Assembly (NCBI GenBank): GCA_015655075.1
Contig: JAATFT010000005.1
Coordinates: 1 to 64,000, forward strand
Direction of reading: 5' to 3'
Source: Clostridiales bacterium
GTDB lineage: Bacteria > Bacillota > Clostridia > Lachnospirales > Lachnospiraceae
Length of the DNA stretch: 64,000 bases
Shown: piece by piece, positions 34,401-42,917 of the stretch
Layout of the letters: each line of letters opens with the position of its first letter
Numbering within the stretch: the stretch's first letter is position 1
Program-made: the position numbers and the translations under genes
The notes under the pieces: model-generated
The model's input: the letters and a program-made list of their open reading frames with translations, nothing else
Databases searched by the model: none
Told to the model about the DNA's origin: nothing

Positions 34401-34560
34401 AATGGATATCTCTGACATTTTATTTTTTATATATTATGTATATAAAAATATTATCTTAAATTATTTTTATATGCATAATACCTTAATATTCAAATTATGT
34501 CAATCCGCATCTTATATTTTTGTATGTTTATTTTTATATATTTTAATGTTTTTTAAACTA

Positions 34561-34589
34561 TTGACTTTTCCAAACCGGTAGATGATAAT
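34561..34589 (+). promoter_or_regulatory. Promoter of the LacI-ribokinase fusion gene
   Basis: TTGACT (34561-34566) and GATAAT (34584-34589) are spaced by 17 bases. Between them AAACCGGTA resembles a LacI operator arm, so the fusion protein may regulate itself. Confidence 0.6.
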
Positions 34590-34622
34590 GAATTTATCCT
34601 ATGGAGAATTTCGGAGGTTTTT

Positions 34623-36503
34623 ATGACAATAAAAGAGATAGCACAATTAGCCGGTGTTTCTGTTTCAACCGTTTCTAAAATCGTCAATGGAAAAGATGAA
34701 AATATTAATATCGAGACCAGGAATCGTGTACTTAAAATAGTAAAAGAATATAATTATTCTCCCTATTCCTTCGTTAAAAATTTCACTTCGGCAAAAACCT
34801 TTTGTATTGCAGCATTATTAACCGAAGCTTCCGCTAATGTTCCCTTCATCAATGGAATCGTTAACAGGGCCAAATCCTTAAATTATCAGGTTACTCTCGT
34901 ATACGTCAATTCTGCGGAAGACGAACTGAAGTCTATTACGGCCCTTTGCAAGAATAGAATTGACGGAATAATCTGGGAGCAAATGAACGGGGATTCCCAA
35001 ATTTGCCGGAAACAGCTGACAGAAAACAACGTTCCTTATGTCTGTATCAATAACGATAGGTCATCTTCTGCTGTGAATATAGATTTTACCGGACTGGGTG
35101 AATTGGCCACCCAAAAATTAATTCAAAATAAGCATCAGAAGATTGCTTATTTCCCATCTCCCCGATTGAAACAGGAGGGTTCATTTTTTAACGGTTTTAA
35201 ACAATGTTTAACTCACAATCTGATTCCTTATACAGAATCCATGCGCATCAACCACATAGATTCCCATTTAGTCGAAACCCTTCTGGTAAATGAGTTTACC
35301 GGGGCTATTTGTGCCGGCCGTGAAACCGCTTTATCCGTCTATGAACAGTTGGACCGTCTCCACCGGAAAATTCCCCGTGATTTTTCCCTGATCTGCCTTC
35401 AGGAGGACTTTCCGGCCGAAACCACGTATCCCAAAATATCCCATCTGGAGATCCCCTATTATAATTACGGAGAATTCGTTTGTAATTATTTAATTGAGGA
35501 ACTGGAAAAGCTTCCTCACAAGGAGGATTCCTTCCATTGTCCGGAGCCTGTTATAGACGGGGATAGTATTGACATACCAAGAACGGTACGTCCCAAACAT
35601 ATTGTCGTTGTGGGCAGTATCCATATGGATATTAATTTGAATGTAAAGGAACCGCCCCAATTAGGTAAAAGTATTGAAGCGGACTATTGTGCATTAATTC
35701 CCGGCGGAAAGGGCGCCAACCAGGCAGTGGGAGTTGCTAAATTAGGAAAGGAAGTATCCTTAATCGGAAAGGTCGGAAATGATTATGAGGGAACCTTGAT
35801 TCTGGATTTTCTTGACAAAAATGATGTTAATATACAGGGTATAACCCGGGATAAATACGCAGATACCGGAAAAGCCTTCATCCATATACTGAAAGACGGC
35901 GAAAGTTCCATCACTTTCTACCCGGCGGCAAATAACCGTTTGACTCCGGAGGATATCGACAAAAATATCAACGCCTTCAAAAATGCCCGTTTTTGTCTCA
36001 TTCAAACTGAGATTTCTTTAAAAACCATAGAACGGACAGCTGAAATTGCAAAGGAAAATAAGATAGAAATTATACTAAAGCCTTCCGCAGTTCCCAACCT
36101 TAGCAGCCGTCTTTTAAAAATGCTGGATTACTTTGTACCCAACCAAAAGGAAATAAATTATCTGTGCCCTGACTTATACACGCCGGAAGAACAGACGGCC
36201 TATTTTATTGATAAAGGTGTAAAAAACGTTATCCTTACGGCGGGCCATAACGGATGCTATTTACGAAGCGGCAGTACGTTTACTCACTTTCCGGCGGCTG
36301 ACTTTACTCCTGTGGACACCACCGGCGCCGCGGATGCATTTATCGCGGCTCTTTCCGTTTACTTATCGGAAGACCGTTCCATAGAAGAAGCCGTAAAATA
36401 TGCAACCTGTGCGGCAGGTTTTTGTATCACCAGAGAAGGTGTGACCTCCGCCATGATTGACCGCAATTCGTTGGAAACCTATGTCAGTAAACTGAATTCT
36501 TAA
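34623..36503 (+). CDS. LacI-family regulator fused to a ribokinase domain
   Basis: A 626-residue fusion. Residues 1-50 are a LacI helix-turn-helix (TIKEIAQLAGVSVSTVSKIV), 55-320 a periplasmic-binding-like effector domain, and 328-626 a complete ribokinase domain (VVVGSIHMDINLNV, PGGKGANQAVGVAKLG, DTTGAADAFIAAL). The kinase motif reads GAAD where GAGD is usual, but the catalytic aspartate is present. ATG 34623 follows GGAGG. It is transcribed away from the rbsK operon, the natural target. It may sense ribose and ADP/ATP state directly, or simply couple expression of a second kinase; both are inferences. Confidence 0.92.
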   Translation: MTIKEIAQLAGVSVSTVSKIVNGKDENINIETRNRVLKIVKEYNYSPYSFVKNFTSAKTFCIAALLTEASANVPFINGIVNRAKSLNYQVTLVYVNSAEDELKSITALCKNRIDGIIWEQMNGDSQICRKQLTENNVPYVCINNDRSSSAVNIDFTGLGELATQKLIQNKHQKIAYFPSPRLKQEGSFFNGFKQCLTHNLIPYTESMRINHIDSHLVETLLVNEFTGAICAGRETALSVYEQLDRLHRKIPRDFSLICLQEDFPAETTYPKISHLEIPYYNYGEFVCNYLIEELEKLPHKEDSFHCPEPVIDGDSIDIPRTVRPKHIVVVGSIHMDINLNVKEPPQLGKSIEADYCALIPGGKGANQAVGVAKLGKEVSLIGKVGNDYEGTLILDFLDKNDVNIQGITRDKYADTGKAFIHILKDGESSITFYPAANNRLTPEDIDKNINAFKNARFCLIQTEISLKTIERTAEIAKENKIEIILKPSAVPNLSSRLLKMLDYFVPNQKEINYLCPDLYTPEEQTAYFIDKGVKNVILTAGHNGCYLRSGSTFTHFPAADFTPVDTTGAADAFIAALSVYLSEDRSIEEAVKYATCAAGFCITREGVTSAMIDRNSLETYVSKLNS

Positions 36504-36515
36504 TAGAATTATCCT

Positions 36516-37823
36516 GTGTCGTGCCGGCCATCCGGTAAAAATGGATGGAAAAAGGAAATTTTGTACGAATCGGAAAATCCGTTGGACAAAGCAGAAAATA
36601 TCGCAATTTTAATCGGCCAAACTTTATATACAAACACAATAATCCGTATTCTTCCATATAATGCTAAAGATAAACGGCATAAAAATGCCGGAATAAAGGA
36701 AGATAAAAAGAAACAGGCCATGATTGACAGAAGTTTTACAATTTTAAGCCATGCGAATGCCCGGTATCGGAATAAGGATTTTATCCGGTCAGGCATACAT
36801 GCTTATCAGAATTTTTCTTACCAGATTGAAACAGTTGCGGATAATCTATATATTCCCTGGGCAGTGGACATAAGCCGGGACGGCAGGCTGTACTTTACGG
36901 AACGCAGCGGAAATCTGCGGATCATAGAAAACGGAATACTAAACCCAGAGCCGGTGTATACCTTTGGGCCCCCTTTTGTCAGTTTAGGGGAAGGTGGACT
37001 TATGGGGCTTGCTTTGAATAGGGAGTTTCTTTCAAACGGTTTTCTTTATTTAATGTATACCTATGAGGAAAACGGAACGATTTATAACCGTGTGGTGCGG
37101 ATGAATATAGAGGACAATACCGCCTCACAGGAGGAAATTCTTCTGGACCGGATTCCGGGAGGACGTATCCATAACGGCGGCAGGATTAAAATAGGCCCCG
37201 ACGGTTATTTGTATATAACAGCCGGGGATGCGGGCATACGGGAGCTGGCACAGGATTTAAACAGCCTGGCCGGTAAAATCCTGCGGATAGGAACAGACGG
37301 CAGTATTCCGCCTGATAATCCCTTTCCGGGATCGCCGGTTTATTCCCTGGGTCACCGGAATCCCCAGGGACTGGCCTGGAATAGAAGAAACGTTTTATAT
37401 GCCTCGGAGCACGGGGAAACGGCCCACGATGAAATCAATATAATACAGCCGGGCGGCAACTACGGCTGGCCTGTTGTTACGGGAAACGAAGATATACCGG
37501 GATACGGTTTTCTAAGTCCTCTCATACAAAGCGGGGATGAAACCTGGGCGCCTGCAGGAATTGCCTTTGTCACCGGCGGCCCCTGGATGGATACATTACT
37601 CGTATCAACACTCCGGGGATCAGAGCTTTTGGCAATAACCCTGAATGAAGAAGGCAGGGAAGCTCTTAATCTGGAACGGCTGCTGCAGGGTGAATACGGA
37701 CGGTTAAGGGAAGCCTATCAGGCGGCGGACGGTTTCCTATATCTTACTACCAGCAACCTGGACGGCAGAGGACAGCCAAATCCCGGGGATGATAAAATAC
37801 TCCGCCTGGCGCCCCGTTTATAA
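36516..37823 (+). CDS. PQQ-dependent-type sugar dehydrogenase (GSDH beta-propeller)
   Basis: A glucose/sorbosone dehydrogenase-type propeller covering residues from about 100 to the end of the 435-codon frame. Motifs: PPFVSLGEGGLMGLALNREF, IHNGGRIKIGPDGYLYITAG, GHRNPQGLAW, and SEHGETAHDEINII with GGNYGWP close behind. The true start is unclear: GTG 36516, TTG 36561 (AAGGA nearby) and ATG 36720 are all possible. No signal peptide is visible from any, which is unexpected for a PQQ enzyme. It follows the fusion gene by 12 bases and is probably cotranscribed. The substrate is unknown. A tail of a second copy of this gene lies at 42615-42671. Confidence 0.8.
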   Translation: MSCRPSGKNGWKKEILYESENPLDKAENIAILIGQTLYTNTIIRILPYNAKDKRHKNAGIKEDKKKQAMIDRSFTILSHANARYRNKDFIRSGIHAYQNFSYQIETVADNLYIPWAVDISRDGRLYFTERSGNLRIIENGILNPEPVYTFGPPFVSLGEGGLMGLALNREFLSNGFLYLMYTYEENGTIYNRVVRMNIEDNTASQEEILLDRIPGGRIHNGGRIKIGPDGYLYITAGDAGIRELAQDLNSLAGKILRIGTDGSIPPDNPFPGSPVYSLGHRNPQGLAWNRRNVLYASEHGETAHDEINIIQPGGNYGWPVVTGNEDIPGYGFLSPLIQSGDETWAPAGIAFVTGGPWMDTLLVSTLRGSELLAITLNEEGREALNLERLLQGEYGRLREAYQAADGFLYLTTSNLDGRGQPNPGDDKILRLAPRL

Positions 37824-37846
37824 AGAGATATTGAAAGTGCGAAGCA

Positions 37847-37870
37847 GGGCAGATAAAATCTAATCTGCCC
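37847..37870 (+). terminator. Terminator-like hairpin between convergent genes
   Basis: An 8-bp perfect stem GGGCAGAT/ATCTGCCC follows the sugar dehydrogenase gene by 23 bases; only a short T-rich tail follows. Confidence 0.5.
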
Positions 37871-38021
37871 CTCCTTTACAGCTTCTTTAATTTAATTGTT
37901 ACTGCGCCTCTTCCCATTCGCTTTTTTTAAGACTTCCATGTGCATCGGTGATTTACAATAGGACAGCAAACCTGTCATAATGCTTGAACTTTACGAAAAA
38001 ACAACAGAGCGGCAAAGCCTT

Positions 38022-38567
38022 TTAGCAATTGGTGCCCGAATATTTGTATAACTCCTCGGACCAGGATCCCATAAGTTTATGAAGCACCGGTATAATAATC
38101 ATAAGCAAAACGGCCCCCAGCAGGCAAGCAAACAGTATTGTCCCTGCCCCATAGTGTAATATCTTAGCAGCCTTAATTAAAAACCAGATACTGGGAAATA
38201 AAAATATGACCGATGTGATAACTCCCGGCACATAGTTTTTAAACTTGATGCATATTAACATATGGACAAATACATAATGTAAGGTCAGCCCTAAGAAAGC
38301 GCCATACCAAAGAAAATAACCTTGAAAGATTACCGAAAACAAACTGATAAGCGAAAAAAGCAGGAATTCGGCTTCTACTCCGATGCTAAGGGTCGCCGTC
38401 TGGTAATAATGTATATACTTCAAGCCAAACGGCTTCCATTTAGGCAAGACTGCGCTGATTTTCTTTTTATAACGCATGCTCCATACTTCCACCATAATGA
38501 TTTCTTCAAAATCATGAAGCATAAAAATAACCGGCAGCATCCACACGATAAAATTCATGGTATTCAT
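38022..38567 (-). CDS. HXXEE-type membrane protein
   Basis: A 181-residue protein with five or so membrane helices and the family signature HDFEE (HxxEE) at about residues 17-21, in VIFMLHDFEEIIMVE. Its biochemical role is unknown. ATG 38567 follows AAAGGAG; the frame is open upstream but crosses the promoter. It is transcribed divergently from a TetR gene, with a promoter and a TTGTCA-N13-TGACAA inverted repeat between them, so it is the likely TetR target. Confidence 0.8.
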   Translation of the reverse strand: MNTMNFIVWMLPVIFMLHDFEEIIMVEVWSMRYKKKISAVLPKWKPFGLKYIHYYQTATLSIGVEAEFLLFSLISLFSVIFQGYFLWYGAFLGLTLHYVFVHMLICIKFKNYVPGVITSVIFLFPSIWFLIKAAKILHYGAGTILFACLLGAVLLMIIIPVLHKLMGSWSEELYKYSGTNC

Positions 38568-38598
38568 AAATATTCTCCTTTCCATTGTCAGAGTACTC

Positions 38599-38656
38599 TT
38601 GTCACAGTTGTGTCGATTGACAATATCTATTATAATAAGTAAAGAAACAGAGTCAA
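38599..38656 (-). promoter_or_regulatory. Promoter and probable TetR operator of the HXXEE gene
   Basis: On the minus strand TTGACT (38651-38656) and TATAAT (38629-38634) are 16 bases apart. Directly downstream, TTGTCA (38599-38604) and TGACAA (38618-38623) form an inverted repeat with a 13-base centre. Confidence 0.6.
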
Positions 38657-38720
38657 TCATTTTGGCCCAATAGCTACAGATTGGAAATTATGTGACGATG
38701 TAAAATGTGGAGGAATATTT

Positions 38721-39293
38721 ATGTCAGATAAAAACAAAGGAAATCCTAAATCAAATCAGTCAAAGCTATGGATGGAGGAGGCTCTGTTAAAGCTGATGCA
38801 TACAGAAGAATACCAGGAAATTACCATACAGGAAATTACGGCTCATGCCGGGCTTTCCAGACGTACTTTTTACCGGAACTACTCCTCAAAAGACGAAATC
38901 TTAGAAGGCCGCTTTTATAAAATCTGGATGGAATACAGGTCTCTTCTCGTACAGCAGACAGACCTGTCTTTACCTAATATTGCCAAAATCTTTTTCACAC
39001 AGATGCAAAACCATAAGGATTTTTTATTACTTGTTAACCGCCATCAATTGCTCCCTCTCTTTCTTGCAAAAGTCGATGAGCTTTTACCTCCGGCCTTTAA
39101 TGAGTTAAAAGGGGAAACGGCGCCTTTTTCAAGGGAAAGCATTTCGTATGCTTTAGCATTTAGTGCCGGCGGATTTATGCGTATCCTTATCCGGTGGCTA
39201 AACGACAGCCCGCAGAAATCCCCGGAAAAAATGGCGGCAATCGTAGAGGATTTTATTTTCATCTGCAGCTATCCAAATCCGCCGGAGAAGTGA
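38721..39293 (+). CDS. TetR/AcrR-family regulator
   Basis: A 190-residue regulator. The N-terminal helix-turn-helix is ITIQEITAHAGLSRRTFYRN; the C-terminal part fits a TetR ligand-binding domain (TetR_C of the AcrR group). ATG 38721 follows GGAGG. It is divergent from the HXXEE membrane protein gene, the usual arrangement for a TetR repressor and its target. Inducer unknown. Confidence 0.9.
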   Translation: MSDKNKGNPKSNQSKLWMEEALLKLMHTEEYQEITIQEITAHAGLSRRTFYRNYSSKDEILEGRFYKIWMEYRSLLVQQTDLSLPNIAKIFFTQMQNHKDFLLLVNRHQLLPLFLAKVDELLPPAFNELKGETAPFSRESISYALAFSAGGFMRILIRWLNDSPQKSPEKMAAIVEDFIFICSYPNPPEK

Positions 39294-39593
39294 TTTACCG
39301 GCTTTTCTCCCGCCGCGTTCAATACGTTCCGTGAAATTGACCGCTTTTTCGGAAGAAAATTCCTAAAGTCTCCTGGCAAAAGCGGAGTAAATTTAAATGA
39401 AAGACCAATTTGTGAATCCTTAAAGCATACGAATATGGATTCAAAATTGTCCTTTAAATTTTTATTAAGAAACCTATATTTTTTTACATTCCTCCATGAG
39501 TTTATAATATTTATGCCTTTGGCATGAAATTGAAACTGTATCTATTTTACAACTTTGATACAACTTTTCCTGTGTTTTCTGCTATAATTTTAT

Positions 39594-39745
39594 GAGTACT
39601 CCCGGAAACTCTTTGTATGCAGATCTATGAGATGATTTTTTGTCAGATAAGCACAAATTTATGAGGCGTACGTTGATTAAATTTGTGTGCAGCCGGCGAA
39701 AAATCAGCCGCAAAGATGCGTACAGGGGAGTTTCCGTGAATGCTC
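39594..39745. repeat. Long imperfect palindrome, family G
   Basis: The 152-bp element has arms starting GAGTACTCCCGGAAACTC on the left and ending GAGTTTCCGTGAATGCTC on the right, with internal paired blocks TGATTTTT and CACAAATTTA. The symmetry centre (39669.5) falls exactly on CGTACG. It lies between an extended -10 box (TGCTATAAT, ending 39588) and the response regulator start, so it would be transcribed as the 5' leader. The stretch 39294-39593 holds nothing else I can identify. Confidence 0.7.
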
Positions 39746-39768
39746 TTTGTAAAAAAGGAGGTAACGCC

Positions 39769-40431
39769 ATGGCAAAAATTCTGGTAGTGGAAGATGAACC
39801 GGCAATTGCCGATTTAATTTTAATGAACCTGAAACTGGTTGGACATACGGGATTTCATACCGACAGAGGAGATAAGGTTCTAAGCGATATGGAAATATAT
39901 AAACCGGATTTGATTATCCTGGATATTATGCTGCCGGGAAAAGACGGTTTTACATTGATGAAAGAGATTGAGCCGATGCAGATTCCCGTAATTTTTTTAA
40001 GTGCCAGGGACGAACTGACCGATAAGATTACAGGGCTAAAACTTGGGGCTGATGACTATATGGTAAAACCTTTTGCAGCCGTGGAACTGCTGACAAGAAT
40101 CGAAACGGTACTAAAACGGTACAAGATTGGCGGCGGCAATGTCTTTGCCATGGATAATCTTAAGGTGGATCTGGATGCGCATATGGTTTTACTGGACAGC
40201 TGTCCTGTTGAACTGACTATAAAAGAATTTATACTTCTGGAGATTTTAATCCGGAACAAAAATATTGCCCTGTCGAGGGAGAAGCTTCTGGAATTGGTCT
40301 GGGGATATGATTATATGGGTGAAACCCGTACCGTTGACGTTCATATACAAAGACTCAGAAAAAAACTGGGTTTGGACGATAATATAAAAACCGTATATAA
40401 AATGGGATACAGGCTGGAGGTGCCGCGATGA
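39769..40431 (+). CDS. OmpR-family response regulator
   Basis: A 220-residue regulator. The receiver domain has VEDE, the phosphorylated Asp52 in LIILDIMLPG and Lys in VKPF. The C-terminal winged helix ends with TRTVDVHIQRLRKKLG. ATG 39769 is chosen because AAGGAGG lies seven bases upstream and the family starts there; the longer open frame is the palindrome G read through. It overlaps the kinase gene by four bases (ATGA). Confidence 0.93.
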   Translation: MAKILVVEDEPAIADLILMNLKLVGHTGFHTDRGDKVLSDMEIYKPDLIILDIMLPGKDGFTLMKEIEPMQIPVIFLSARDELTDKITGLKLGADDYMVKPFAAVELLTRIETVLKRYKIGGGNVFAMDNLKVDLDAHMVLLDSCPVELTIKEFILLEILIRNKNIALSREKLLELVWGYDYMGETRTVDVHIQRLRKKLGLDDNIKTVYKMGYRLEVPR

Positions 40432-41963
40432 AATTCTGGCAGAAAGCTTATATCTGTATCATGCTCGTATTTTTTATCGGCTTTGATGCCGTCCTCCTGC
40501 TCCTTGTCACAAAAAGTACTTCTTTAAGTACACAGGAAAAATTCGCTACGGCAGAAAATGAACGATATGTGATCCAGAAATCCCTCCAGAGCAGAATTTC
40601 GGGTATTTCCAAGCTCTATGAGGAAATGAATGCAAAAAATTTAAAAATGTATGTGGCCCCTTATGGAGACTATTACAAGGGTCAGGGTATTTTTATGGAG
40701 CTTTATTATGAGGGGGATCTCGTGTATTCCAATTTTTTGCAGACAGAAAATTTGTCACAGTCTGAAAATTTTTTACAGACAGAAAAAGACAGACCTGAGC
40801 TTTCTATTAAGCCCGGTGATAAAAGCACTATTTTAAGGGAAGTAGACGGCATTCACTATTACATTGTAACCGGCTTTCTGGAAGAACCCTACTCCAATAT
40901 AAAATATGTATATATAAAAGACATACAGGACTTGGTGGATTATAAATCAGAAATAATCCGTTATACCGTTATTATCGGCATTGTTATCGCCGTACTTCTT
41001 TCCGTCCTCCTCCTCGTCCTGCTGTTAAAACTAAACGCTCCCATACGAAAACTGAATGAAATAACAAAGGAGATTGCAGGCGGGCACTATGAAAAGCGCG
41101 TGGAAATTAAGAGCCGGGATGAAATTGGTGAACTGGCCGGAAATTTTAATATCATGGCGGAATCCGTGAATACCCATATCAGGGAACTTTCCGATATCAC
41201 CGAGGAACGGCAGAGATTTATCGACAATCTGGCCCATGAAATGAGGACGCCCATTACCGCTATTATGGGATACGGCGAATTTCTTAAATATACCAATCAT
41301 ACTCCGGAAGAAAGTATCAAAGCCATTGACTATATTATCCGCCAAAGTGAACGTATGAAAAATATGGCCCATAAATTAATTGACCTGGCCGGACTTGGCA
41401 AGATGGAAATAACCTTTGAAACAATCGAGCTTTCAGAAATCCTGACCCAGGTAGAAAATACCCTGGTACCAAATCTAAAAGAAAAACACCTCCATATTGA
41501 GAAGGAATTGCAAATAAACCTTATACAAGGCGATAAGGATCTGATGGAATCCTTAATTCTTAATCTTATGGAAAACGCCGTCCGGGCGCTGCCGGATGAG
41601 GGTATCATTAAAATAAAGTCCTGTGGGGCCGAAAACGGATGGACACTTTCCATTGCGGATAACGGAAGGGGAATTGAGGAAGATAAAATCTCTAAAATTT
41701 ATGAGCCCTTCTATCGTGCGGATAAATCAAGGGCCAGAGCTTACGGAGGCGCCGGACTGGGTATGGCTTTATGCAAACAGATTTGCGATTTGCACCATGC
41801 CGATATAGAGATTTCCTCCCGGCTTAATAAAGGCACAACCGTGACTATAAAATTTACAAATCTGCCGCAACTTTATGATTACTCTGAAATACAAAAGAGT
41901 TATGATATCCCTGCAACCAAAAAAGAGTTGCAAAATAACAATAAAGGAGCGAATAAAAGATGA
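40428..41963 (+). CDS. Sensor histidine kinase, VanS/BaeS type
   Basis: A 511-residue kinase with two membrane helices (about residues 8-28 and 178-200), an extracellular sensor of 150 residues, HAMP (201-255), HisKA with H270 in LAHEMRTPI and HATPase_c (ENAVRAL, DNGRGI, GAGLGMALC). The sensor contains a short internal duplication (FLQTENLSQSENFLQTEK). It is sandwiched between the regulator and a PepSY-domain protein, each overlapping by four bases. This gene order resembles envelope-stress or antimicrobial-peptide systems; that role is inferred. Confidence 0.93.
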   Translation: MKFWQKAYICIMLVFFIGFDAVLLLLVTKSTSLSTQEKFATAENERYVIQKSLQSRISGISKLYEEMNAKNLKMYVAPYGDYYKGQGIFMELYYEGDLVYSNFLQTENLSQSENFLQTEKDRPELSIKPGDKSTILREVDGIHYYIVTGFLEEPYSNIKYVYIKDIQDLVDYKSEIIRYTVIIGIVIAVLLSVLLLVLLLKLNAPIRKLNEITKEIAGGHYEKRVEIKSRDEIGELAGNFNIMAESVNTHIRELSDITEERQRFIDNLAHEMRTPITAIMGYGEFLKYTNHTPEESIKAIDYIIRQSERMKNMAHKLIDLAGLGKMEITFETIELSEILTQVENTLVPNLKEKHLHIEKELQINLIQGDKDLMESLILNLMENAVRALPDEGIIKIKSCGAENGWTLSIADNGRGIEEDKISKIYEPFYRADKSRARAYGGAGLGMALCKQICDLHHADIEISSRLNKGTTVTIKFTNLPQLYDYSEIQKSYDIPATKKELQNNNKGANKR

Positions 41964-42577
41964 AGAAAACAGTATCAAAAATTGTACTTGGCATGGCCGT
42001 AACGGCGGCCATAGGAGCAGGAGCCGCTGCAGTAAACGGTTTTATTGTCTCTTCCGTTTTGGCATCGGGAGGCGTTCAGGACACACCGGTCATTACGCAG
42101 GATTTAGCAGCACCGGGCACCAACACCGAATCCGGCCGGGGGGCTGTCATAAGTGTGGATGATAACGGGAAGGAAACCATAGTTTCTGATGAAGCCCTTC
42201 CAGAGGATCAAAAACCCAAAACGCGGGAGGAGCTGGCGAGATTACAAAAAGATCTGGAGGGCGGAGAAGCTTCGGAAACCGGTACTCCCGTATTTGTTGC
42301 CGGAACACCTTCAGAAAAGGATCTGACGGAAACGGAAGCGATTAAAACCGCAAAGGAAGCAATCACTAAGGAATATGCCCTGACAAAGGAAACACTGTCA
42401 AGGTTTTCCATTGACACCGCATTCAATGTTGCCGATTTAAACGCTCCCATATGGAGCATTACATTCTACCCCACCGATCAAAATGATTTTTCTGAAATCG
42501 GGACCTATAATATAACCGTTGATTCACAGTCCGGTAAAATAATTAAAATTTTATCGGCGGCAGACGGCGTGGGCTGA
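41960..42577 (+). CDS. Secreted PepSY-domain protein
   Basis: A 205-residue exported protein: signal sequence MKKTVSKIVLGMAVTAAIG with a small-residue-rich cleavage region, a low-complexity linker (residues 40-105), then a PepSY-like domain with LTETEAIKTAKEAI and WSITFYPTDQN. PepSY domains outside the cell often modulate peptidases or sensor kinases. Its start overlaps the kinase stop by four bases after AAAGGAG, so it is made with the kinase and may be its extracytoplasmic partner. A GC-rich hairpin follows. Confidence 0.8.
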   Translation: MKKTVSKIVLGMAVTAAIGAGAAAVNGFIVSSVLASGGVQDTPVITQDLAAPGTNTESGRGAVISVDDNGKETIVSDEALPEDQKPKTREELARLQKDLEGGEASETGTPVFVAGTPSEKDLTETEAIKTAKEAITKEYALTKETLSRFSIDTAFNVADLNAPIWSITFYPTDQNDFSEIGTYNITVDSQSGKIIKILSAADGVG

Positions 42578-42595
42578 TTAAAGTAATCTAAAAAA

Positions 42596-42624
42596 CCCGC
42601 CGCCGCATACCTGGCGGCAGCGGG
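42596..42624 (+). terminator. GC-rich hairpin after the PepSY gene, missing its T-run
   Basis: CCCGCCGCCGC pairs with GCGGCAGCGGG (one mismatch) across a seven-base loop. Where the T-run should be, the sequence passes directly into a fragment of another gene. Confidence 0.55.
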
Positions 42625-42671
42625 CGGCCCAATCCCGGAGATGATAAAATTCTACGCCAGGTTCCCTGATT
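42615..42671 (+). pseudogene. C-terminal tail of a second GSDH-type sugar dehydrogenase
   Basis: The frame GSGRPNPGDDKILRQVP-stop matches the end of the intact dehydrogenase at 36516-37823 (GRGQPNPGDDKILRLAPRL). It starts abruptly inside the hairpin after the PepSY gene and is followed three bases later by repeat A copy 3. Only 17-18 codons are left. Confidence 0.7.
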
Positions 42672-42673
42672 TC

Positions 42674-42840
42674 TAGCGTGTATCTGAAAAATGCCTGTGC
42701 CGGGCTGTATGCTGCTCCGCTTTGTGGGAGGCAAGGAGCGATTTTAGGCGCGTAGTGGTGCTACGCTCCCAAAATTGCGACGCAGTTTACCGCAAAGCGG
42801 GGCGTTCAAAATGGTGCGATAATTTTTCAAACACGCTCTA
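42674..42840 (-). repeat. Long imperfect palindrome, family A, copy 3
   Basis: Full-length 167-bp copy in reverse orientation between convergent genes. Ends TAGCGTGTATCTGAAAAATG and ATTTTTCAAACACGCTCTA; apex CGTAG-TGGTG-CTACG at the centre. It fills the 340-base gap together with the dehydrogenase tail. Confidence 0.9.
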
Positions 42841-42917
42841 ACCTACAGGGTATTCGTTTACCCCTTTTAATCTTATTTACTGCCGTATAGGATCCGTTCC
42901 CTTTTTTAATGAATAAT

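Noticed and set aside
40741-40800. Internal repeat in the sensor kinase as a recombination hotspot or phase-variable tract
   Set aside because: Only two imperfect units, in frame, without a short tandem tract; more likely simple protein duplication.
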